Positions 1 through 7,856 are shown, counted from the stretch's first letter. The stretch is 8,230 nucleotides of DNA from Muribaculaceae bacterium (GCA_022511505.1 JAFLTK010000011.1:1-8230), one strand, 5' to 3'. Notes: generated from the sequence alone by a model not told the origin. Made by a program: numbers and translations.

Positions 1-69
1 GTAATGGGCAATAATTTTACCTATCATTCTTAGATTTATCTTCGCAAGGAACGTGGCCTGATAAGACTT

Positions 70-100
70 CGAAGATACACACCTTCGGAGTGTATCTTCG
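70..100. terminator. Strong hairpin upstream of leuS, possible terminator of a preceding gene
   Basis: Bases 70-80 (CGAAGATACAC) are perfectly complementary to 90-100 (GTGTATCTTCG), giving an 11-bp stem. An A-A mismatch and two more C-G pairs close it around a three-base loop. The following DNA is only moderately T-rich and has no clean T-run, so it is not a textbook intrinsic terminator. It lies upstream of the predicted leuS promoter, so the simplest reading is the 3' end of a transcript entering from the left. Bases 37-44 (TATCTTCG) could pair with the same left arm, which leaves room for a regulatory role. Confidence 0.5.
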
Positions 101-153
101 TGAACTCTTTAAATATTTTGATGCGGTTGCCCTGTCTATTAACTATTCTCGGC

Positions 154-184
154 ATTGATATGTCGCGTTTTTTTATTAACTTTG
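154..184 (+). promoter_or_regulatory. Predicted Bacteroidota-type promoter for leuS and following genes
   Basis: TAACTTTG at 177-184 matches the Bacteroides -7 element TAnnTTTG exactly. ATTG at 154-157 is a one-mismatch version of the -33 element TTTG, with a 19-base spacer. Transcription would begin near 188-192 and leave a leader of roughly 30 bases before the leuS ATG at 223. No Shine-Dalgarno sequence precedes that ATG (the bases are TTGCTTCAAA), as is usual in this phylum. The motif is known from the literature; its use here is inferred. Confidence 0.6.
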
Positions 185-222
185 CGCGATTATATTTATA
201 TGTGTGACTAAATTGCTTCAAA

Positions 223-2997
223 ATGGAGTATAAACATAGAGAAATTGAGCCGCGCTGGCAGGAGTACTGGCAGAAAAATGGCGTTTATGACACGGTGATT
301 GACCCGTCGCGTCCCAAGTTTTATGTTTTGGATATGTTCCCCTATCCGTCGGGAGCAGGTTTGCACGTGGGTCATCCCCTGGGTTATATAGCGAGTGATA
401 TTGTGTCGCGTTTTAAGCGTCTGCAAGGATTTAATGTGTTGCATCCCATGGGGTATGACGCCTACGGATTGCCGGCCGAGCAGTATGCTATACAGACGGG
501 TCAGCATCCCGAGGTGACAACCAATGTCAACATCAACCGCTATCGCAGTCAGCTTGACAAGATTGGCTTCTGTTATGACTGGAAACGCGAGATAAAGACC
601 TGTGACCCCGAGTATTACAAGTGGACGCAATGGGCTTTCATTCAGATGTTTAACAGTTATTATGACACGAAAGCCGAGAAAGCGCGTCCTATTGCCGAAT
701 TGGTTGAACATCTCGACAAGAAGGGTACCGAGGGACTGACAGCGGCTTGCGGCGAGGAATTGAAGTTGACAGCCGACGATTGGAAGGCTCTGGACGAGAA
801 GGCTAAAAGCGAGGTGTTGATGAATTATCGCATCGCTTACCTTGGCAACACGATGGTCAACTGGTGTCCCGAACTGGGAACGGTATTGGCCAACGACGAG
901 GTAAGCGAAGGATTGTCGATTCGCGGCGGGTATCCCGTTGAGCAGAAGTTGATGTATCAATGGTGCCTCAGAGTAAGCGCCTACGCCGAGCGCTTGCTTC
1001 GCGGTCTCGAAAAACTTGACTGGACCGAGTCGCTGAAAGAGACGCAGCGCAACTGGATTGGCCGCAGCGAGGGCGCACAGATGAAATTTCCGGTGGCCGA
1101 TAGCGACGTAGTGCTTGATATTTTCACCACGCGTGCCGATACTATCTTTGGCGTGACATTCATGGTATTGGCGCCCGAGAGCGAGTATGTCGACAAAGTC
1201 ACTACACCCGACCGCCGCGAGGCTGTCGATGAATATCTGACTGCCGTCAAGCATAAGACCGAGCGTGAGCGCATGATTGACAAGAAGGTTAGCGGTGTGT
1301 TCACTGGCGCATACGCTGTCAATCCGCTGACGGGCAAACAGATTCCCATCTGGGTGAGCGACTATGTGCTTGCCGGATATGGCACCGGCGCCATTATGGC
1401 TGTTCCGGCCCACGACTCCCGTGACTATGCGTTTGCCAAACATTTTGATTTGCCCATTATCCCCTTGATTGAGGGTGCCGACGTTTCGACCGAAAGTTTT
1501 GATGCCAAGAGCGGCAAGATGATAAACAGCGCCGGCGCCGAACTCAATCTCAACGGTATGGAGGTTAAAGACGCTATTGCCGCTACGAAGAAATTCATCG
1601 AGGAGAAGGGGCTCGGCAAGGTAAAGGTAAATTACCGTCTGCGCGACGCTATTTTCAGCCGTCAGCGCTATTGGGGCGAGCCGTTCCCTGTTTATTATAA
1701 AGACGGTGTTCCCAACGTGATGGACCTTGAACAGTTACCGTTGCTGCTTCCCGAGGTTGACAAATATTTGCCGACCGAGACCGGAGAGCCCCCTCTGGGC
1801 CGCGCTGAAAACTGGAAGACAGCCGAGGGATATCCTATTGAGTTGAACACGATGCCCGGTTTTGCCGGCTCATCGGCCTACTACTTGCGTTATATGGACC
1901 CGCGCAACAACGACGCGCTCGTATCGCGCGAGGCCAACGAATATTGGCGCAACGTGGACCTCTATATCGGTGGTACCGAGCATGCTACGGGGCACCTCAT
2001 CTATTCTCGTTTCTGGAACAAATTCCTCTATGACCTCGGTTATATTGTTGAGGACGAGCCGTTTAAGAAACTCGTTAACCAAGGTATGATTCAGGGTCGC
2101 AGCAACTTTGTGTATCGTGTAAAAAACACCAATACCTTTGTCAGCGCCGGTCTAAAGGACAACTATGACGTTACTCCTATCCACGTCGACGTCAATATCG
2201 TCAAGGGTGATATTCTTGATACCGAAGCGTTTAAGAATTGGCGTCCTGAGTTTGCCACGGCCGAGTTTATTCTGGAAGATGGTAAATATGTCTGCGGATG
2301 GGCGGTAGAGAAGATGTCAAAATCGATGTTTAACGTTGTCAACCCCGACGACATCGTTGAGCAGTATGGCGCCGACACTCTCCGACTCTATGAAATGTTC
2401 CTCGGTCCGCTCGAGCAGAGCAAGCCCTGGGATACCAACGGCATTGACGGCGTCAACCGCTTTATAAAGAAATTGTGGAACCTGTTCTACAAAGGCGACA
2501 CGTTGCTTGTCGATGACAGCGAACCCACGCCCGAGGCGCTCAAATCGCTCCACAAACTTATAAAGAAAGTGACGCGCGACATCGAGACATTCTCGTTTAA
2601 CACGTCAATCAGCGCTTTCATGATTTGTGTCAACGAGTTGAGCCAGCAAAAATGCCACTCGCGCGCCATTCTCGAGCAGTTGCTGATATTGCTTGCGCCG
2701 TTTGCTCCCCACGTTACCGAGGAACTATGGCACAGCGCTATTGGCCACGATACCAGCATTGTAGATGCACGCTGGCCCGAATGGAACGAGGAATATCTCA
2801 AGGAAGCCAACGTTACGATGGCTGTATCGTTCAACGGCAAAGCCCGCTTCAATATCGAGGTACCGGTTGACATGCCGCGAGAGCAAATTGAAAAGGTTGC
2901 CCTTGAAAATCCGGCTGCCGGCAAGTGGATAGAAGGAAAGACAGTAAGAAAGATTATTGTAGTTCCCGGAAAGATTGTTAACATTGTTGTTGGCTGA
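223..2997 (+). CDS. leuS: Leucyl-tRNA synthetase (LeuRS)
   Basis: This cytoplasmic class I synthetase charges tRNA-Leu with leucine using ATP. The HIGH-type motif is HVGH at residues 48-51 (after PYPSGAG), and KMSKS is at 697-701. The CP1 editing domain, which hydrolyses mischarged tRNA, shows the threonine-rich TTRADT (302-307) and GTGAIMAVPAHDSRD (387-401); T307 and D401 correspond to E. coli T252 and D345, so editing should be intact. NWCPE is at 213-217. At 924 residues it is longer than the roughly 860 of E. coli, mainly because of an insertion between about 148 and 212; I recall similar insertions in Bacteroidetes LeuRS. The usual SSWY of the catalytic core reads SSAY (550-553). The anticodon-binding region follows KMSKS, and the protein ends with a small C-terminal domain. 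The ATG at 223 gives the expected N terminus. It is the first gene of a probable operon, 38 bases before rdgB. Confidence 0.99.
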   Translation: MEYKHREIEPRWQEYWQKNGVYDTVIDPSRPKFYVLDMFPYPSGAGLHVGHPLGYIASDIVSRFKRLQGFNVLHPMGYDAYGLPAEQYAIQTGQHPEVTTNVNINRYRSQLDKIGFCYDWKREIKTCDPEYYKWTQWAFIQMFNSYYDTKAEKARPIAELVEHLDKKGTEGLTAACGEELKLTADDWKALDEKAKSEVLMNYRIAYLGNTMVNWCPELGTVLANDEVSEGLSIRGGYPVEQKLMYQWCLRVSAYAERLLRGLEKLDWTESLKETQRNWIGRSEGAQMKFPVADSDVVLDIFTTRADTIFGVTFMVLAPESEYVDKVTTPDRREAVDEYLTAVKHKTERERMIDKKVSGVFTGAYAVNPLTGKQIPIWVSDYVLAGYGTGAIMAVPAHDSRDYAFAKHFDLPIIPLIEGADVSTESFDAKSGKMINSAGAELNLNGMEVKDAIAATKKFIEEKGLGKVKVNYRLRDAIFSRQRYWGEPFPVYYKDGVPNVMDLEQLPLLLPEVDKYLPTETGEPPLGRAENWKTAEGYPIELNTMPGFAGSSAYYLRYMDPRNNDALVSREANEYWRNVDLYIGGTEHATGHLIYSRFWNKFLYDLGYIVEDEPFKKLVNQGMIQGRSNFVYRVKNTNTFVSAGLKDNYDVTPIHVDVNIVKGDILDTEAFKNWRPEFATAEFILEDGKYVCGWAVEKMSKSMFNVVNPDDIVEQYGADTLRLYEMFLGPLEQSKPWDTNGIDGVNRFIKKLWNLFYKGDTLLVDDSEPTPEALKSLHKLIKKVTRDIETFSFNTSISAFMICVNELSQQKCHSRAILEQLLILLAPFAPHVTEELWHSAIGHDTSIVDARWPEWNEEYLKEANVTMAVSFNGKARFNIEVPVDMPREQIEKVALENPAAGKWIEGKTVRKIIVVPGKIVNIVVG

Positions 2998-3035
2998 TAA
3001 TGCAATAAACCAACATCTATTTACGTTATAAAAAA

Positions 3036-3617
3036 GTGAAACAGATAGTTTTTGCAACCAACAATCCCCATAAACTCGAGGAAATTCGCTCGATAGTTGG
3101 CGACCGCGCCGAGATATTCTCGCTGGCCGACATCAATCTTGAGGGCGAAATTCCCGAGACATCGCCTACCCTCGAGGGCAACGCTATTCAGAAAGCCCGC
3201 TGGGTGAAAGAGCGGACGGGATTGGATTGTTTTGCCGACGATACCGGATTGATGGTCGACGCGCTCAACGGCGAGCCGGGTGTCTATTCGGCTCGATATG
3301 CAGGCGAGCATTGCACTCCGGCCGACAACGTTGCCAAACTCCTCGACCGCATGCAGGACGAAAGCAATCGTGCGGCAAAATTTGTGACCGTCATCGCCCT
3401 AATTGAGGGCGATAGTCTGTCGACATTCACCGGCGAGGTTGAGGGAACTATTCTGACCGAACGCAGCGGTGACGGCGGCTTTGGATATGACCCCATATTC
3501 AAACCTGTGGAAGCCGACTGCTCGTTTGCCGAAATGTCGGCCGCCGAGAAAAACAACATTTCCCACCGCGGCCGCGCCACCCGTAAACTGATTGAACATC
3601 TATTAAAAAACCTTTAA
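3036..3617 (+). CDS. rdgB: Non-canonical purine NTP pyrophosphatase (RdgB/HAM1 family)
   Basis: This enzyme hydrolyses ITP, dITP and XTP to the monophosphate and pyrophosphate, keeping deaminated purines out of DNA and RNA. Family landmarks appear in order: TNNPHK (8-13, with nucleotide-binding K13), EGNAIQKA (47-54, K53), ADDTG (67-71, with the metal/catalytic aspartates D68 and D69), SARYAG (85-90), FGYDPIF (149-155, base recognition) and SHRGRA (176-181). Its 193 residues are close to the 197 of E. coli RdgB. The start is GTG: an in-frame stop lies 30 bases upstream at 3006, no ATG intervenes, and the conserved TNNPHK must sit near the N terminus. There is no Shine-Dalgarno sequence. It follows leuS by 38 bases with no terminator or clear promoter between, so co-transcription is likely. 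Confidence 0.97.
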   Translation: MKQIVFATNNPHKLEEIRSIVGDRAEIFSLADINLEGEIPETSPTLEGNAIQKARWVKERTGLDCFADDTGLMVDALNGEPGVYSARYAGEHCTPADNVAKLLDRMQDESNRAAKFVTVIALIEGDSLSTFTGEVEGTILTERSGDGGFGYDPIFKPVEADCSFAEMSAAEKNNISHRGRATRKLIEHLLKNL

Positions 3618-3689
3618 CCATTATCGAGGCTTCGCCGAGGCCTGCTATTTCTTAGAAGACAATTTAATAACCTATATCTCTACTTTACA

Positions 3690-6122
3690 ATGCTTAAGCG
3701 TTATTTAATCATATTGGCGGCTCTCTTCCAGGTAAGCGTTTTATCTGCCCAAGGTGTTGGCAGTTGGGAGAGATTTTCGTCATTTGCAACAAGTGTGACA
3801 TCGTTGATTGACACGCCTTCAAAGGTTTATTACGTCTCCAACGGATATCTGTTTGACTATGATAAAACCAACGACTCGTCGACGTCCTACACCTCGTCGA
3901 CAGTCCTGAGTGACAACAACGTTAGCTACATCCGCTATAACAAGCAGGATGGCTATCTCTTTATCGCATACGCCAACGGTAATATAGACCTGCTCTTTGA
4001 CAACGGAAAGGTTGTCAATATTCCCGATATTGTGGATGCCGTTATGAGCGTTGACAAGAATGTTAACAGCGCCTATTTTGAAAATGGCAAAATCTATGTT
4101 GCCACTTCGTTTGGCGTTGTGATTGTCGATGGAAAAAAATTCCACGTTATAGACTCAGGTATCTATAATAAGAATGTAACAGCCTTTTTCCCCCTTCTCA
4201 ACGTGTTGATGATTGCCACCGGCAACGAGGTTTATGCTATTGAAAACGGTAAGAGCATCCGCTCGTTTAGCGATTTCAAGTTTGTGCAAGGAACTCCGGT
4301 AACCTCTTTTGTCAAGTTGAGCGACAACATGATGGCTTACAGTAGCCCGTGGGATGGTATGGTTGTCAGATATGACGACCCGTTAAATGCACAATATGGC
4401 AAAAACGTCAATGCTAATCTCAAAAACCTCACTTTCATCGAAAGCGAGGATGGTAACTATCTGAATTATAACAATACCCTCTACAAAGTCGATGCACAGA
4501 CATTAAACTTCACCAATGTTGGTAGCCTGCCATCAGTAACCAGTGGCTCGCTCGTTTCATTCGCCAAGTCTCCTTCAAACATTTGGAGCGCCAACATCAG
4601 CGGTGTTGCCAACTATACGGTCGACGGCACGACAGCGACCGTTGTCCACGACCGCATGAAACCTCAGGGTGCTTCGAGTGTAGGCGCTCCTATGTATCTT
4701 ACAGATAATGTGGCCGGTGACCATATATATGTAATGAACCGAGGCTTTGGCAATCGTTATCCTACAGATGGTTGGATTGATACACGCCAATATACAGATT
4801 TGATTATAGACGGACAGTTTTTTGATGTAGCCGGTTCTACGGCTGATAAAACCTATTTTTCTCCTTGGAGTAGAAATCATTCAGATGGAAAAGGCGGTTA
4901 CTATTTTGTAAATTCACAGGGTCTTGTTGAGGATCCTGATGATTCTAATACTTTCTATGTAGTCAGTGGTAGTGAAGGTATAATAAAGTTTACCAATGGT
5001 GAATATGCAGGAGCATATAATAATTCAAATGCTCCTTTCACAACACCTTATGGAATCAATACTTATTCAGCGGCTTTTGACCCTGAAGGAAACTTGTGGG
5101 TAGGTTCATTTCATGATAAATCAACCACTATTGAAAATTATAGTTTCTTGAGCGTCCTACCTGCTGCTAAACGTCGTGAAAATCCCAATGATGTTAAAAA
5201 AGAAGATTGGAAAAAATACAATACTATTGACTACTACTATAAATCACATTCATCTCGCATATTAGTTCATAAAGAATCTGGTAAAATTTTTACCTTTGAC
5301 GGTGCTTGGCAAGCAGGTTTAACTGTAATTGATACAAAGGGAACTTGGCTTGATACATCTGATGATGAGATTTTTAAAATATCGACATTTGTAGATCAGG
5401 ATGGTAAGAGTTCAACGCCTTTGTACACACTCTCTATCGCCGAAGATAAGGAAGGTCATGTCTGGATTGGAACAACTATGGGTGTATTTGAAATCACCAA
5501 CCCCAAGACTTTCAACCCAAGAACTGACGCCTTTAACCGCATCAAAGTGCCGCGTAACGACGGTACAAACTATGCCGATTATTTGCTTGGAAGTGACTAT
5601 GTCTACACTATCTCGGTTGATAACTCCAACCGCAAGTGGCTTGGCACTGCCGAGAGCGGTTTATTTCTTGTTAGTCCTAACGGCGACAGAATTATAGAAA
5701 ATTTTACTGTAGAGAATTCACCTCTGCCCACCAACGAAATTTCAGCCGTGCTCGCCGATAAGATAAGCAACCGCGTCTATGTAGGCACCAAATTGGGTCT
5801 GCTTTGCTACAATTCCAACTCATCGCCCGTAGCCGAAGATTTTAATAACGTTTATGCCTATCCTAACCCCGTTCGTCCCGAATATACCGGTTGGATTACT
5901 ATCGCCGGATTGATGGAAAACTCGCTCGTAAAGATTGCCGACAGTCAGGGTAACGTTGTTTATGAGACAACAGCCGAAGGAGGTATGGCAACTTGGGATG
6001 GTTGTACAGCCTCCGGCAAGCGCGTTAAGACAGGTGTCTACTTTGTTTTTGCCTCGGCAGGTGGAGGTGCTCAGGGCGGTAGTTCCAATGGTGCTGTAAC
6101 CAAGATAATGGTTGTCAACTAA
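3690..6122 (+). CDS. porZ: PorZ-like type IX secretion surface beta-propeller protein
   Basis: The 810-residue product begins with a signal peptide (positive K3-R4, hydrophobic 5-18, likely cleavage near A20-Q21). Beta-propeller repeats follow; two-component-regulator-type blades are clearest at about 455-476 (FDPEGNLWVG), 578-602 (EDKEGHVWIGT), 638-660 (DNSNRKWLGT) and 684-709. The end, from about 715, resembles a type IX secretion C-terminal domain: VYAYPNPVRP at 721-730, a WDG turn, GVYFVFA, and a final strand TKIMVVN. This architecture and size fit PorZ (776 residues in Porphyromonas gingivalis), a surface component that cooperates with the sortase PorU to attach cargo to A-LPS. That role is known for P. 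gingivalis and only inferred here; another propeller-plus-CTD surface protein is the alternative. A Gly/Ser-rich stretch (AGGGAQGGSSNGA) sits just before the last strand. Codon use changes abruptly between about residues 334 and 580. It lies 72 bases after rdgB and 21 before the next gene. Confidence 0.78.
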   Translation: MLKRYLIILAALFQVSVLSAQGVGSWERFSSFATSVTSLIDTPSKVYYVSNGYLFDYDKTNDSSTSYTSSTVLSDNNVSYIRYNKQDGYLFIAYANGNIDLLFDNGKVVNIPDIVDAVMSVDKNVNSAYFENGKIYVATSFGVVIVDGKKFHVIDSGIYNKNVTAFFPLLNVLMIATGNEVYAIENGKSIRSFSDFKFVQGTPVTSFVKLSDNMMAYSSPWDGMVVRYDDPLNAQYGKNVNANLKNLTFIESEDGNYLNYNNTLYKVDAQTLNFTNVGSLPSVTSGSLVSFAKSPSNIWSANISGVANYTVDGTTATVVHDRMKPQGASSVGAPMYLTDNVAGDHIYVMNRGFGNRYPTDGWIDTRQYTDLIIDGQFFDVAGSTADKTYFSPWSRNHSDGKGGYYFVNSQGLVEDPDDSNTFYVVSGSEGIIKFTNGEYAGAYNNSNAPFTTPYGINTYSAAFDPEGNLWVGSFHDKSTTIENYSFLSVLPAAKRRENPNDVKKEDWKKYNTIDYYYKSHSSRILVHKESGKIFTFDGAWQAGLTVIDTKGTWLDTSDDEIFKISTFVDQDGKSSTPLYTLSIAEDKEGHVWIGTTMGVFEITNPKTFNPRTDAFNRIKVPRNDGTNYADYLLGSDYVYTISVDNSNRKWLGTAESGLFLVSPNGDRIIENFTVENSPLPTNEISAVLADKISNRVYVGTKLGLLCYNSNSSPVAEDFNNVYAYPNPVRPEYTGWITIAGLMENSLVKIADSQGNVVYETTAEGGMATWDGCTASGKRVKTGVYFVFASAGGGAQGGSSNGAVTKIMVVN

Positions 6123-6143
6123 TTGTGTAGAAACACTTAGAGT

Positions 6144-6668
6144 ATGGAAACGCTTCGCTATCGCCATGACGATGACCGTTGTTATGGAGCAACCGGGATG
6201 GCTATAGGTTTGTTTTTCTTTGATGGCGAGGATTTTCTCGAAGAAATCAACGTTGACGCCGATAGCCACGAGGTGGTGACTTTGTCAAATAGTTTCTATT
6301 TCTCGGGAAGTCCTTCGGTTTCGGCCAAAACTTCATGGAATAAACTTCTAAATAGTTTTAACTTGATGACAGCGATGGTTATTTCCAACGCTTTATGTCG
6401 CTCGTTGGTACTCGATGGAATGCCCGTGAGATTTGAAATAAAGCAATCTCTACACGATGTTATTGCCGAGGAAGCCACTCAAACGTGCTCGCTCGATTTT
6501 GACGAACTTGAACGATTGTTTGAAAAAAACTATAATACTCTCCACCGAGTGTTTAATCATCAGAGTGTTCAATCCATAGCCCGCGAATTGGCGACCCATC
6601 TCAAGCACTCGCGACGTCTTTCCCGCGGCGAAGTATTGGAAATACTCCAAGCCCTTTCGACGTTATAA
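6144..6668 (+). CDS. Uncharacterised 174-residue cytoplasmic protein downstream of porZ
   Basis: I do not recognise this family. The product has no signal peptide or convincing membrane segment. The N-terminal third looks like beta strands (GMAIGLFFFDGEDFLEE, then EVVTLSNSFYFSG). From about residue 65 it appears mainly helical, ending in a charged region with LDFDELERLFEKNYN and an Arg/Lys-rich stretch (HLKHSRRLSRGE). No catalytic signature is evident. It is taken as real because codon use matches leuS and rdgB, it starts 21 bases after the porZ stop, and it ends 16 bases before a strong terminator. The ATG at 6144 is the first in frame after the porZ stop and has no Shine-Dalgarno sequence. 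Probable co-transcription with porZ hints at, but does not prove, a link to surface or secretion functions. Confidence 0.85.
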   Translation: METLRYRHDDDRCYGATGMAIGLFFFDGEDFLEEINVDADSHEVVTLSNSFYFSGSPSVSAKTSWNKLLNSFNLMTAMVISNALCRSLVLDGMPVRFEIKQSLHDVIAEEATQTCSLDFDELERLFEKNYNTLHRVFNHQSVQSIARELATHLKHSRRLSRGEVLEILQALSTL

Positions 6669-6680
6669 GAAAATTAATTA

Positions 6681-6717
6681 AAAACTCCCCGTACTCAATA
6701 AGTGCGGGGAGTTTTTT
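6681..6717. terminator. Bidirectional intrinsic terminator between convergent genes
   Basis: Bases 6685-6695 (CTCCCCGTACT) pair with 6701-6711 (AGTGCGGGGAG) around a five-base loop (CAATA), with one T-G wobble. A-T pairs extend the stem outward to 6681/6715. A run of six T's at 6712-6717 follows on the + strand. On the minus strand the stem is followed by TTTTTAATTAATTTT. It therefore suits both directions: the 174-residue gene stops 16 bases before the stem and the acyltransferase stops 20 bases from its other side. Confidence 0.93.
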
Positions 6718-6730
6718 GTATTGGTTAGTG

Positions 6731-7750
6731 TCAGCGGTTGCCGCTCAGTATATTAGTCAGTCGGGGGAGGGTGTGTTTCATTAATAGCCAGATACTATAG
6801 GAAAGAACTAAGACAGCAAGAAAATTACCAAAATATGCCGTCATTGATTCCCAAAATGTGGTGACACCAAAAATTTTGATAAATAAATTTTTTACCGGAA
6901 AACATAAAAATTGATGTAGCGCATAAATGTAAAATGTAGAAGCAACAACACTTAAAGTAATTTTATTAACAAGTCGAGTATAATATTTTTTGAAGAAATT
7001 ATATAATCCAAAGAAAGCACATATTGTCATTGTTATTTTAACAGAAATAAAGAAACGGTCAAAGTCAATGAATAATATAATTATAGAAAAAATCAACCAA
7101 AGAGATATTAAAATCCATATTTTTAGTGAAGGCAGATTGAAAAAACTGTCGGGAACAAATCGCGTAATGCCGCATCCGATAGTGAAATATTCAAAACCAC
7201 CAAGAGGAATATTAAAACCCATCAGAATAAGTAAGAAGGCTATCAATATCCATTTATTTAGGCCGCCAATGAGATAGGCAGCAGGTGAGATTAACACAAA
7301 GAAAATAAGATTACGTATAAACCAAAATGCAAAAGCATAAGGATAGCCATCTTTAATAACCTGAAATAGGGATAGACAATCGGTGTTACTCTCAATTAAA
7401 TAATACTTAATTAGATAGCACGCCAAGTCAAGAAAATTCCATAGTATATAAGGAATTACGAGAGTATAAATTCTGCTCTTTAATTTTTTCTTGTAAACTT
7501 GAAAGTCAAAAACTTTGATATTTCTGAAATATAGATATCCCGATAGAATAAAAAAACAAGGAACAACAACTGCGGCCAACTTTTGAGAGAAAAAAGTAGC
7601 AATATAACTACCTGTCAGATTGATGTCGGGCGGTCCTTGATAGTTAATATCGCTATGGATGGCAACGACTCCAATAATCAGAAAGCATTTCATGAAATTA
7701 ATGAAAGGCTCTGATTTTGCTATAATTGTGACATTCTTATTTTTTATCAT
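6731..7750 (-). CDS. Membrane acyltransferase, acyltransferase-3 family
   Basis: The 339-residue product is an integral inner-membrane protein with about ten hydrophobic segments. Features of the acyltransferase-3 (O-acetyltransferase) family are FINFMKCFLIIGVVAIHS near the N terminus, with the likely catalytic H32; PCFFILSGY (64-72); RIYTLVIPYILWNF (93-106); FWFIRNLIFF (142-151); and FYIYALHQF (273-281). Members move acetyl or other acyl groups onto sugars of O-antigen, capsule or exopolysaccharide; the substrate cannot be told here. The ATG at 7750 is preferred. A GTG at 7768 would add six residues but lies at the last base of the predicted -7 element, upstream of the likely transcription start. 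The gene is strikingly AT-rich (13 G/C in bases 6961-7020, against 32 of 60 in leuS 2341-2400), suggesting acquisition by transfer. It stands alone, convergent with the leuS operon and divergent from the transporter. Confidence 0.93.
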   Translation of the reverse strand: MIKNKNVTIIAKSEPFINFMKCFLIIGVVAIHSDINYQGPPDINLTGSYIATFFSQKLAAVVVPCFFILSGYLYFRNIKVFDFQVYKKKLKSRIYTLVIPYILWNFLDLACYLIKYYLIESNTDCLSLFQVIKDGYPYAFAFWFIRNLIFFVLISPAAYLIGGLNKWILIAFLLILMGFNIPLGGFEYFTIGCGITRFVPDSFFNLPSLKIWILISLWLIFSIIILFIDFDRFFISVKITMTICAFFGLYNFFKKYYTRLVNKITLSVVASTFYIYALHQFLCFPVKNLFIKIFGVTTFWESMTAYFGNFLAVLVLSYSIWLLMKHTLPRLTNILSGNR

Positions 7751-7767
7751 TTTAAATATAATTTGCA

Positions 7768-7799
7768 CAAAGGTAGCATTTTATCATCGTTAAAACAAC
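7768..7799 (-). promoter_or_regulatory. Predicted promoter for the acyltransferase gene
   Basis: Read on the minus strand, 7775-7768 is TACCTTTG, an exact match to the Bacteroides -7 element. GTTG at 7799-7796 is a one-mismatch -33 element with a 20-base spacer. Transcription should start near 7760-7764, only 10-15 bases before the ATG at 7750. This placement rules against the GTG at 7768 as the translation start. Confidence 0.6.
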
Positions 7800-7856
7800 T
7801 GCAAGTTTAAAGTCTTGCTGTTTATCCACCGCCATTCTTTGAACGATAGTGCCTGA

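Noticed and set aside
1..33. Possible last ten codons of an upstream gene ending at TAG 31-33
   Set aside because: Ten open codons at the edge are expected by chance, and no family can be recognised.
36..221. 61-codon minus-strand open frame in the leuS upstream region
   Set aside because: It overlaps the hairpin and the predicted leuS promoter, is highly basic, and resembles no known protein.
208..1443. Long (411-codon) minus-strand open frame antisense to leuS
   Set aside because: It overlaps almost all of the N-terminal half of an unmistakable leuS, shows no domain, and is explained by the codon bias of leuS.
2487..3005. 172-codon minus-strand open frame across the leuS 3' end
   Set aside because: It is a shadow of leuS codons with no promoter, domain or conserved motif.
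3627..3643. Small GC-rich inverted repeat (AGGC/GCCT) between rdgB and porZ
   Set aside because: The stem is only four base pairs and no T-run follows, so neither a terminator nor an attenuator is supported.
3681..3688. TACTTTAC just before the porZ ATG as a separate promoter
   Set aside because: It departs from TAnnTTTG at the key G, no -33 element lies at the right distance, and it would place the start inside the gene.
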